Positions 16,989-24,432 of a stretch of DNA of 33,668 nt are shown here, one piece after another. Position 1 is the stretch's first letter. The number at the start of each line of letters is the position of its first letter. The DNA is taken from the NCBI GenBank assembly GCA_000403035.1, contig AQSL01000143.1, forward strand, positions 1 through 33,668, read 5' to 3'. The notes under the pieces were generated by a model. It saw nothing but the letters and a program-made list of their open reading frames with translations, made no database searches and was not told the origin of the DNA. This stretch comes from Candidatus Latescibacter anaerobius SCGC AAA252-E07 (GTDB lineage Bacteria; Latescibacterota; Latescibacteria; Latescibacterales; Latescibacteraceae). The translations under genes were made by a program, and so were the position numbers.

Positions 16989-17220
16989 CTAAATTTTACC
17001 AGAAGGATTAAAAAGTTTTTTAACGAGGTACAATCGCAGTATCAGACTTCGAGTGAGGCCATACCCGAGAAGTATTGCTCAATCCGATATACAATCAGTT
17101 TCGTTGGCAAGCAGCCCATCTTTCGATAAAATAGCTAATCCACTGTAGAATTACAAACCGTGAACCATAAGATAGACAGCCGATTGAGTTGTTTATATAC
17201 CCTGTTTACGGAGTTAATTC

Positions 17221-17516
17221 ATGAATAAAAAAAACTATTTTTTATCACCGTAATCGTTTGTATTCTAATGATAGTGATCTTCCTTTACGCTCTCTGCCAG
17301 GATGGAGGTCCTGTACAAATTCAATTCAGGGAAAATGCATCCGGAAAATATCTCATTACCGGGGAAACACTACCCGATTATACCTTTGTCCTCCGGGGAA
17401 GCATCAAGTTCCATTTAACGAGTATCGCCGAATCCGACGATTTCATCCGGTATTATCAGGACGGTCTCAGGCAGGTGCCGATTCGACACAAATCCGGTGT
17501 AATTGAAAAGCCGTAA
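17221..17516 (+). CDS. Small membrane-anchored hypothetical protein, frameshifted in a poly-A run
   Basis: ATG at 17221 is preceded by ACGGAG with good spacing and opens as MNKKNYFLSP before a stop. If the run of eight A after the fourth codon is read as nine, the frame becomes M-N-K-K-K-L-F-F-I-T-V-I-V-C-I-L-M-I-V-I-F-L-Y-A and continues to 17516 as 98 residues. That is an ideal start: lysines, one membrane helix or uncleaved signal, then about 70 soluble residues (QDGGPVQIQFRE and GETLPDYTFVLRGSIKFHL). The only uninterrupted open piece starts at the internal ATG 17268. I do not recognise the protein. The break is either a one-base sequencing error or slippage at a mutable tract. Confidence 0.55.
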
Positions 17517-17634
17517 TATGAGACGCTATTCACCCGATTGTTTTAATAACGATTCTGCATTTGAAAGCATGTATGCCGTAACGTTCTCTCTAAAAAAACA
17601 ACAGAACGTAACTTCTTTTGAAGGGGTTATGGAC

Positions 17635-19512
17635 ATGACAAAAAACACACTAATTCTGATTTTGATACTCCTGGTTGTTCCACATGTTGTATATGCGACC
17701 GATTTCACGCCCATAGTCATGACGCTGACGGTACCTGCTGAGATCAAGTATAATTTTGACGGCAGTGAATTAATAATCCCATTTACGCTTTCAGGCACTC
17801 CCGCTTCAATTTGGCTTGTCATAAATACAAAGGGTCAAGCTGAAAATATTGTCAATGTCCGCAATGGATACTTAGGCTGGCATTATGTAAATAAAACTGA
17901 CACCACTGTGTATGTATCGGAAAAGTACTACAAAGAACCGGGTTTAACTGAAATCGTATGGGATGGTACGAACCAGGATGACAATCCTGTTGCTATTGGT
18001 ACATATGATTATTATCTCTGGGCTTATGATGATTATACACCAAGACAATTAGCCTGTAAATTTGTTATAACCGGATATGATTGGGAGTCACAATTCTCAC
18101 ATATATATGAATTAGGCGAGGACGGCATGCCTCTTGCCAATCCGTTGATAATGGGAAGTCAGGTATGGTGGGCATCGAGAAGCGAGATACCTTACAAACA
18201 ACACGGTATTCATTATAAATGGGAATTAGGATGTGATCCAAACGATTTATTATTCCTCCAAACAACAAGATGTCCTCTCTATGATGTAAATGATGTTCGA
18301 AATAGTGACTTCAGTTATGGTGGACCCGTTTTTAATCCATCGGATTATGGCATTTTCTATCATTGTTGTGTAAATATTTCACAAAAGACCAGTACCATGT
18401 TCAAGTGGCAATTCGTTACCAATGGTGAGGCAATCCGTGATGAAAACTGGCTGGGCTGGGATGAGCTGAAATGGGAACAACAGGGTGACGCAATTGGCAT
18501 ATGGTCTCAGAAACCATCTGCATATACGGACCGTAACTATATCTATATTGTCTCTCCCGGTCTCCATCAAAAAAATGAGGAATGGAACAGACTGAGATGC
18601 GTGAGCTTCGATGGTGATATTATCTTTGACAAGATGATGAACGACTGGTATTTCCCGGACGATTCTAATCCTTGGGGGTTCATGAACGGCGCATTCAATA
18701 ATTTATATTCCCGCGAAAAATATTCCTGGTTTCTCATGGGCTACTCCGCTTGTCTGATGCAGATGATTAATACCACACGCCTTCTTGTTGATCACGATGA
18801 TGAAACAGACATGGTTGTCTTCGAGAATAGAAACGGGGATTATTTCCTGGATACTGCCTATGAGCCGGATGTTGAGCCCGGATGGTTCTGTCTTGACGAT
18901 GAATTGGTTACCAGTATGAGACGTGTCTCCATTGGTATTGATTCAAACGGATTTAATATCATTGGCATAAGCAGCTTCGGTCTGGTTTCTTTTGGTGTAT
19001 CGACGCAGGATGGTACGGGAATCGGCTACATGTCTTTTTCCGATGACACCATAAGCGATAATATTAATTTAAAAGGCGGGGGTCTTCTCTGCGATAGCGG
19101 TTCACACTATGATGGTTTGTACTATTGCGGCCCACAAACCACAACTACCGGTAGTTGGGGTGATTTTGCATGTACATGGTTTGTAGCTTCCGATTCAGTC
19201 AATGGAATTATCACGAACAAACCGACTGCAGTTGAAATAAAGACGCAAACCGAATTCAATGTCAGCCAGAACACACCCAATCCATTCAACCATTCTACAT
19301 CGATACATTTCATGATTACTCAATCAGATCATATTACTCTGGAGATATGTAACGTCTCCGGTCAGAAGGTTGAAACGCTGGTGAATGATTTTATGGATGC
19401 CGGAACGTATTCTGTTGTCTGGGATGCATCCGGATTCTCCAATGGTGTATACTTCTACACCGTGAAGTCAGGCACTTTTTCGAAGACGATGAAAATGATT
19501 CTGCTCAAATAG
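17635..19512 (+). CDS. Secreted protein with FlgD-like repeat and type-A sorting tail
   Basis: A 625-residue exported protein of unknown function. I start at ATG 17635 because AAGGGG at 17621-17626 is eight bases upstream; the frame is open further back. The signal peptide is MTKNTLILILILLVVPHVVYA. Near residue 100 a FlgD-like Ig pattern appears (E-I-V-W-D-G-T-N-Q-D-D-N-P-V, then G-T-Y-D-Y-Y-L). A large Trp/Tyr/Asp-rich central region has no family I know. The last 80 residues form a classic sorting domain (Q-N-T-P-N-P-F-N, L-E-I-C-N-V-S-G-Q-K-V, G-x-Y-S-V-V-W-D, G-V-Y-F-Y, ending K-M-I-L-L-K), as in type IX secretion cargo and related proteins of FCB bacteria. It is therefore probably at the cell surface. 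Confidence 0.75.
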   Translation: MTKNTLILILILLVVPHVVYATDFTPIVMTLTVPAEIKYNFDGSELIIPFTLSGTPASIWLVINTKGQAENIVNVRNGYLGWHYVNKTDTTVYVSEKYYKEPGLTEIVWDGTNQDDNPVAIGTYDYYLWAYDDYTPRQLACKFVITGYDWESQFSHIYELGEDGMPLANPLIMGSQVWWASRSEIPYKQHGIHYKWELGCDPNDLLFLQTTRCPLYDVNDVRNSDFSYGGPVFNPSDYGIFYHCCVNISQKTSTMFKWQFVTNGEAIRDENWLGWDELKWEQQGDAIGIWSQKPSAYTDRNYIYIVSPGLHQKNEEWNRLRCVSFDGDIIFDKMMNDWYFPDDSNPWGFMNGAFNNLYSREKYSWFLMGYSACLMQMINTTRLLVDHDDETDMVVFENRNGDYFLDTAYEPDVEPGWFCLDDELVTSMRRVSIGIDSNGFNIIGISSFGLVSFGVSTQDGTGIGYMSFSDDTISDNINLKGGGLLCDSGSHYDGLYYCGPQTTTTGSWGDFACTWFVASDSVNGIITNKPTAVEIKTQTEFNVSQNTPNPFNHSTSIHFMITQSDHITLEICNVSGQKVETLVNDFMDAGTYSVVWDASGFSNGVYFYTVKSGTFSKTMKMILLK

Positions 19513-19657
19513 AATCATTTTTCACGTAAGGTGCTGTTATATTGAGGAAAAAAAACAGGCGTGTATAGAAGTGTTATAGGTATGGACTAAAAGTCAAAGG
19601 ATATTCACCCTGTTCGAGATAGTAATCACATGTATGTTGTACCGCTATTTTCAATGA

Positions 19658-20314
19658 TCACTTTTTCGGATATCCGACAGTTTGTGCAAAAACAACTTTC
19701 TGATGAGGCCCCAATTTCATCGTTTTCTCCATAAGTGCGTTATCGATCCATCCGCGAACAACGGTTGCCAATCCTTCCGAAGCACAGTATAAATATACAT
19801 TCTGACTGATAAAACCCGTGTCAGCTCCGGAAAGGAACCGTTTGTCTTCATCCGAGCCATCGCCCATTTTTGAATAATCCGCAACAAATATGAGATTAAT
19901 CGGAGCATCTTTGACAAACTCCTGTTTCCCTGTTACAGCCCTGATGTCTCCATGTAATACCGGATTCAACACATGTTCCTGAGCATTATAAAGATATAAG
20001 CCATCAGCGGTTGCTGCATATATATCAATTTCCTGCATATTTGATGCAGATGGCGCTGTACGTTTCCCGGAATCAGGACGGTTTATCCCCCATGCAGCCC
20101 ACAGTAAATTTGAAAGAACCTGAAGCGGTAATTTTTCAGAACTGAATTCCCGTTGTGTTTCTCTCTCTTTGAGTACCTGCATCAATGGCTTACCGGTGTC
20201 TGTCTGCGGCGGCAAGAGTTTTATCGGTGTAAGTTCCTGAGCAATGGTTAAAGTGGCGCAAAAAAGCAGAAAGATCACCATACTACTAACCGCACGAAAA
20301 GTACATTTTCCCAT
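19658..20314 (-). CDS. Exported SagB-type nitroreductase-family protein
   Basis: A 218-residue flavin-dependent oxidoreductase of the nitroreductase/SagB fold. I start at 20314 (MGKCTFRAV) after GGAG seven bases upstream; a longer in-frame start at 20371 would bury the signal peptide. The N-terminus has a clear leader (VSSMVIFLLFCATLTIAQ). FMN-phosphate contacts fit R-E-T-Q-R-E-F, followed by L-L-W-A-A-W-G-I-N-R, a P-S-A-S-N motif, and C-terminal V-G-Y-P. Most members are cytoplasmic, so an exported one would need flavin in the periplasm. Role unknown. It is convergent with the sorting-tail protein and alone. Confidence 0.8.
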   Translation of the reverse strand: MGKCTFRAVSSMVIFLLFCATLTIAQELTPIKLLPPQTDTGKPLMQVLKERETQREFSSEKLPLQVLSNLLWAAWGINRPDSGKRTAPSASNMQEIDIYAATADGLYLYNAQEHVLNPVLHGDIRAVTGKQEFVKDAPINLIFVADYSKMGDGSDEDKRFLSGADTGFISQNVYLYCASEGLATVVRGWIDNALMEKTMKLGPHQKVVFAQTVGYPKK

Positions 20315-20557
20315 GATAGATCTCCATTTATTTTTGTAATAATCTTTTTTAGAATAAGCGCATACAGGCACAATTTAATGAGAATTATCAGCGAAAGTCA
20401 AGGTTTTTCCTCCCCTGCTTTCTTTACGGTAGGAATGTTCGATATTTCACTATCATCTCGCGTTCGGAAGATTATTGTATAACGAACAACAACGATATAT
20501 TGTACTTTTTATATCCCATTGACAGCAACATAAACTTTATAGTTCAATAACGGGCAC

Positions 20558-20815
20558 GTGAAAAATGACTTTTTCATTGCCATCGTACCATCAGAACAGT
20601 ACATTTGTCTGTCGAACTCTGAATTTTTTGACACTGAAGTGTCTTCGCATGTATCCTTTCGAGGTAAACAAACAATCGCTTGTTTCAAACAAAGAAAAAT
20701 GATATTATTCAACAGACATGCCCAAAAACTTCTATCCGAAGTTGATATGGGAATACCGGAGTATTATCTTAATGGACAAATGCTAAACATTATACCTGAT
20801 ACATACACTTCTTAA
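20558..20815 (+). CDS. Doubtful short open frame before the second isomerase
   Basis: An 85-residue frame with a GTG start and no good ribosome-binding site, ending 18 bases before the isomerase gene. The translation has no recognisable motif; its C-terminal part (HAQKLLSEVDMGIPEYYLNG) is moderately protein-like. The spacing would suit an operon with the isomerase, but chance is equally possible. No function is offered. Confidence 0.2.
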   Translation: MKNDFFIAIVPSEQYICLSNSEFFDTEVSSHVSFRGKQTIACFKQRKMILFNRHAQKLLSEVDMGIPEYYLNGQMLNIIPDTYTS

Positions 20816-20833
20816 AATACAAAAGGAGAAATC

Positions 20834-21745
20834 ATGCGATTCTGCTGCAATGACACAGGAATAAACATCGCTCAAGATTTAGCTGGCAACGAGCGGAAGC
20901 TCAAGCAACTCCGTGACATCGGATTAAGGGTATTCGGCGTGGGCGGCGTAGCCGAAGCAAGCGACAACGACATTCTCCGGTTCAAAGATTTGTCCGCAAA
21001 ATATGACATGGTTGTCGGCATGTCACCGACCGGGTATCAACCAGCCCATCCCGATCTTCAAAAACGGAAAGAACAACATGAGGGTTTGAAACAAACGCTT
21101 CGTAACATGCAGATGCTCGGCGGTGACCTGATTCACATCACCGGTGGCAGTTACTCCGGTGACGGCTGGTGGCATCATCCAAAGAATATGACTCAGCAGG
21201 GACTCGATGATCTGGTCACAGAAATTAAGAAGATCGCTCCCTATGCCGAAGACACCGGTATATGCATTTGTCCGGAGACCACTCAGTGGTGCATTCTCAA
21301 TTCACCGGAGCGGATGAAGGAATTTGTGGATCGTGTCGATTCGCCGTATGTCAAGGTAACATTTGATATCGTCAACCACATGCGGCCCGACCGCATTTAT
21401 GACTCCGGACGGTTCTACCTCTGTGTGCAGGCTCTTCTCGGCGACCGGATCGGCCAATTGCACGTAAAGGACGTTGATATTACCAGTGGGCTGGTCATCC
21501 ATATCAACGAAACGCCGATGGGTACCGGGCTGCTCGACCATGAGACCATTATCAAGGCCTCGATGGAGCTTGAGCCATGGAAGACATTCTCCCTCGAGCA
21601 CTTTAACGAGAGAGGCGTTGACAGCTATGTCCAGATCGAGCGCGCCTATAAACACATTCAGGGCATCGCCGACCGAATCGGGTGCCAGTGGACTGACCCG
21701 CACTGTACCCGCAAGAAATGGATGCAGGATATGTGCGGAAAGTAA
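20834..21745 (+). CDS. Sugar phosphate isomerase/epimerase paralogue (TIM barrel)
   Basis: A 303-residue AP2/xylose-isomerase-like barrel, paralogous to the protein encoded at 10115. AAAGGAG lies five bases before the ATG. Metal-site residues are Glu in C-P-E-T-T-Q, Asp and His in T-F-D-I-V-N-H, His in Q-L-H-V-K-D and Glu in S-L-E-H-F. The pair share E-F-V-D-R-V-D-S-P-Y-V, the W-x-H-H-P block and the C-terminal D-P-x-x-T-R-K. No sugar gene is adjacent, so this copy may serve a different substrate or be unlinked from the GH97 cluster. Cytoplasmic; substrate unknown. Confidence 0.85.
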   Translation: MRFCCNDTGINIAQDLAGNERKLKQLRDIGLRVFGVGGVAEASDNDILRFKDLSAKYDMVVGMSPTGYQPAHPDLQKRKEQHEGLKQTLRNMQMLGGDLIHITGGSYSGDGWWHHPKNMTQQGLDDLVTEIKKIAPYAEDTGICICPETTQWCILNSPERMKEFVDRVDSPYVKVTFDIVNHMRPDRIYDSGRFYLCVQALLGDRIGQLHVKDVDITSGLVIHINETPMGTGLLDHETIIKASMELEPWKTFSLEHFNERGVDSYVQIERAYKHIQGIADRIGCQWTDPHCTRKKWMQDMCGK

Positions 21746-21862
21746 GGCAAGATGTCTATCGAAGGGGACTGCCATAAAACCATCGATAATGCATTGGTAT
21801 CGATAGAGCGCTGAAGCCGGTGGTTCCATAAGATGTGCGGATTATTTGAAGTCCGTACAGTG

Positions 21863-21930
21863 CATCTCAATATGTTTGAATCACTGAGTCAATTCAATAA
21901 AAATATATTACCATGGAAAAGGTAAGCAGG
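21863..21930 (+). pseudogene. Decayed fragment of a DUF1846 gene
   Basis: These bases align with 24138-24205 inside the intact DUF1846 gene. They share a run of 14 identical bases (gaatcactgagtca) and about four fifths identity over 60 bases. In frame it reads L-N-M-F-E-S-L-S-Q-F-N-K-N-I-L, versus L-N-I-L-E-S-L-S-H-F-K-K-D-I-L in the intact protein, then diverges to a stop. The fragment is 2.3 kb upstream of its parent, between the isomerase and the membrane protein. It suggests an old duplication of this locus with most of one copy lost. Confidence 0.6.
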
Positions 21931-21938
21931 AAATTTTT

Positions 21939-22199
21939 ATGAGACGACCCAACTGGCAAATATTTCTGGGACTTGGACTGATTGTCCTTTCAGCTTTAAT
22001 TTATATACTCCATTTTACGATTTTCCATGATACGCATCATATTTTCATTTATCTTATTGGAGATATTGCATTTGTTCCTATCGAAGTACTCCTGGTAACG
22101 CTCATCATTCACCGCCTTTTAAGCGACCGCGAGAAACGTGCCCTGCTTAAGAAAATGAATATGGTAATAGGAACGTTTTTTTATCGAGGCTGGTACTGA
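21939..22199 (+). CDS. Two-helix membrane protein, N-terminal part (frameshifted)
   Basis: First part of an inner-membrane protein of unknown function. It starts MRRPNWQIFLGLGLIVLSAL, with two predicted membrane helices (about residues 7-27 and 35-60) separated by a short loop D-T-H-H-I, then a basic stretch L-L-S-D-R-E-K-R. It ends early because of a run of seven T at about 22176-22182. Removing one T joins it to the following frame (FFIEAGTELIELL), giving 246 residues in all. There is no strong ribosome-binding site (AAGCAGGAA). I do not recognise the family. Confidence 0.6.
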   Translation: MRRPNWQIFLGLGLIVLSALIYILHFTIFHDTHHIFIYLIGDIAFVPIEVLLVTLIIHRLLSDREKRALLKKMNMVIGTFFYRGWY

Positions 22200-22296
22200 A
22201 CTTATTGAACTATTATCACAGTTTCAACGGGAGCGTGTCGGATTCTTTCAAAAATTTATAATAAATAATACCTGGACAGACGAGCACTTTACCAGG

Positions 22297-22680
22297 ATGA
22301 GCAAATTTATTACCAACGAACAATACACACTAGAAAGTAAATCGGCAAACCTTGAGGACGTAAAACTTTTTCTCATTGCAAAACGTCATTTTCTTCTGAG
22401 ACTTTTGGAGAATCCCAATCTGCTTGAACATAATACATTCACAGATATGCTCTGGGCAGTATTTCACCTTACTGATGAACTGAAACATCGTAAGCAAGTA
22501 ACTGAACTCAGTGAGAATGATTACAATCACCTGTCAGGTGATATGGAACGTGCATACGTTCGGCTTCTCGTTGAATGGCTGAACTATATGAAACATCTTA
22601 AGGATGATTATCCCTATCTCTTTTCTCTGGCAGTTCGTTCTAATCCCTTTGATCCGGAAGCGATTGTTGAATTACCATAA
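22297..22680 (+). CDS. Two-helix membrane protein, cytoplasmic C-terminal part (frameshifted)
   Basis: Continuation of the preceding protein after the T-run frameshift; the true coding frame starts near 22177 and the ATG at 22297 is just an internal Met. The translation is alpha-helical and charged (LEDVKLFLIAKRHFLLRLLE, then FHLTDELKHRKQVTELSEND) and ends VELP. With the upstream half it would form a protein with two N-terminal helices and a helical cytoplasmic domain of about 180 residues. There is no catalytic motif. The clean reading on both sides of the break argues for a single-base error or recent mutation. Confidence 0.6.
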   Translation: MSKFITNEQYTLESKSANLEDVKLFLIAKRHFLLRLLENPNLLEHNTFTDMLWAVFHLTDELKHRKQVTELSENDYNHLSGDMERAYVRLLVEWLNYMKHLKDDYPYLFSLAVRSNPFDPEAIVELP

Positions 22681-22708
22681 ATAAGGGTACACTTTTATAT
22701 ATATTTTG

Positions 22709-22733
22709 CCACCGATAAACACGGATATTCACG
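22709..22733. repeat. Second CCACGGAT-type degenerate motif
   Basis: CCACCGATAAACACGGATAT, followed by TCACG, is a variant of the motif at 2447-2478. A further decayed trace (CCACGAATCATGGTTAATCT) lies at 22864-22883, just before the DUF1846 start. This is short intergenic filler with no visible gene. Confidence 0.35.
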
Positions 22734-22898
22734 AAAAAGTGTTCTTATAATATTCGTACTAAATCTTTTTCTTTAATTGTCTGTATCATAATTATTATGA
22801 TTATTGGATTACCATGATTCTCTGTAATCCCATATATGTTTTTATAAAATGAACCTTGTAATACCACGAATCATGGTTAATCTGTGAAGGGATTTATA

Positions 22899-24416
22899 AT
22901 GTTAGATAAAATTGGATTTGATAATGAAAAGTATTTAGCAGAACAGACATCGGCTATCCTCGAACGGCTTAAAAGTTCTCACAGTAAATTATACCTTGAA
23001 TTTGGTGGAAAAATTTTATATGACTACCATGCTGCCAGAGTTTTACCGGGCTTCAATCCCAATGCAAAAATCCAACTCTTTCAGCAACTTAAAGATAAAT
23101 CAGATGTGATTCTCTGCATTTATGCTGGTGATATTGCACGGAAGAAGATACGGGCTGATTTTGGCATTACGTATGATACTGATGTACTCAAGACAATTGA
23201 TGATCTGGGTGAATGGGGTATAAAAATACGGGCGGTTGTTATAACACGTTTTGAGAATCAGCCATCTGCCATTGTATTCAAGAACAAACTGGAACGTCGA
23301 AATATGAAGGTATATACCCACAAGTATACAAAGGGTTACCCGACAGATATTGATATAGTCGTCAGTGAAGATGGATACGGGGAATACGAATACATAGAAA
23401 CAGAAAAACCTATTGTTATCGTAACCGGTCCCGGTCCGGGAAGCGGAAAGTTAGCAACCTGCCTTTCTCAACTTTACCACGAGCATAAACGTGGTATAAG
23501 CGCCAACTATGCAAAGTTTGAGACCTTTCCCATCTGGAACCTCCCGCTCAATCACCAGGTTAATGTCGCATACGAGGCTGCAACTGCTGACCTGAAAGAT
23601 ACTGTGCTCATAGATCATTTTCATCTGGAAGCCTATAATAAAAAAGCAGTAAACTACAACCGTGACATTGAGGCTTTCCCCATACTGAAAAGAATACTGG
23701 AAAAAATTACAGATGCCCCCTCAATCTACAAGTCACCCACAGACATGGGAGTAAATCGAGCGGGTTTTGGTATTATAAACGATACGGTAGTACAGGAAGC
23801 AGCATCACAGGAAATAATACGAAGATACTTTCGATATACCTGTGAGTACATAATGGGATTAGCCGAGAAAGATACTGTACAGAAAATTGAACTTATCATG
23901 AAAAATCTTAATCTCAGGATTGAAGACAGAAAAGTCGTTCTTCCTGCTCGTGATGCAGCAGTAGAGGCACAAAAGAAAGAAAAAGGAAACGAGGGAATTT
24001 TTTGTGGTGCGGCAATAGAGTTAAAAGATGGAAGTATTGTCACCGGCAATAATTCTTCCCTTCTTCATGCATCATCAAGTCTCGTTTTGAATGCGGTGAA
24101 ACGATTGGCTGAAATCCCTGAAAAAATTGATTTATTGCCGCTTAATATATTAGAATCACTGAGTCACTTCAAGAAAGATATATTACAAGGGAAAATGGTA
24201 AGCCTTGACCTCGAAGAAACCTTGATTGCTCTCAGTATCAGCGCTACAATAAATCCTGCTGCCCAGATAGGTGTTGAAAAACTGAAGGATTTACATGGAT
24301 GCGAAGTCCATCTAACTCATATGCCCACACCAGGTGATGCTGCAGGTTTAAGAAAACTGGGAGTGAACCTCACAAGCGATCCTATCTTTCCCTCGAAAGA
24401 TCTCTTTATACATTAA
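22899..24416 (+). CDS. DUF1846 / UPF0371 family protein
   Basis: A 505-residue cytoplasmic protein of the conserved UPF0371 family, at full length. I start at ATG 22899 (MLDKIGFDNEKYLAEQ), six bases after GAAGGGA; the GTG at 22884 overlaps that site. Family hallmarks are the opening G-F-D-N-x-K-Y, L-Y-L-E-F-G-G-K-x-x-x-D-Y-H-A-A-R-V-L-P-G-F, the phosphate-loop-like G-P-G-P-G-S-G-K and the C-terminal H-x-T-H-M-P-T-P-G-D. The last block contains G-A-A and N-S-S-L-L-H-A-S-S. Its biochemical activity has not been settled, to my knowledge. A decayed fragment of a second copy lies 2.3 kb upstream. It is convergent with the symporter gene, the two stops lying 16 bases apart. Confidence 0.88.
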   Translation: MLDKIGFDNEKYLAEQTSAILERLKSSHSKLYLEFGGKILYDYHAARVLPGFNPNAKIQLFQQLKDKSDVILCIYAGDIARKKIRADFGITYDTDVLKTIDDLGEWGIKIRAVVITRFENQPSAIVFKNKLERRNMKVYTHKYTKGYPTDIDIVVSEDGYGEYEYIETEKPIVIVTGPGPGSGKLATCLSQLYHEHKRGISANYAKFETFPIWNLPLNHQVNVAYEAATADLKDTVLIDHFHLEAYNKKAVNYNRDIEAFPILKRILEKITDAPSIYKSPTDMGVNRAGFGIINDTVVQEAASQEIIRRYFRYTCEYIMGLAEKDTVQKIELIMKNLNLRIEDRKVVLPARDAAVEAQKKEKGNEGIFCGAAIELKDGSIVTGNNSSLLHASSSLVLNAVKRLAEIPEKIDLLPLNILESLSHFKKDILQGKMVSLDLEETLIALSISATINPAAQIGVEKLKDLHGCEVHLTHMPTPGDAAGLRKLGVNLTSDPIFPSKDLFIH

Positions 24417-24432
24417 TCCCTCACGAAGGAGT

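Noticed and set aside
20469..20495. GTTCG...CGAAC inverted repeat as an operator
   Set aside because: Five-base arms at this distance are expected by chance in a 33 kb window.
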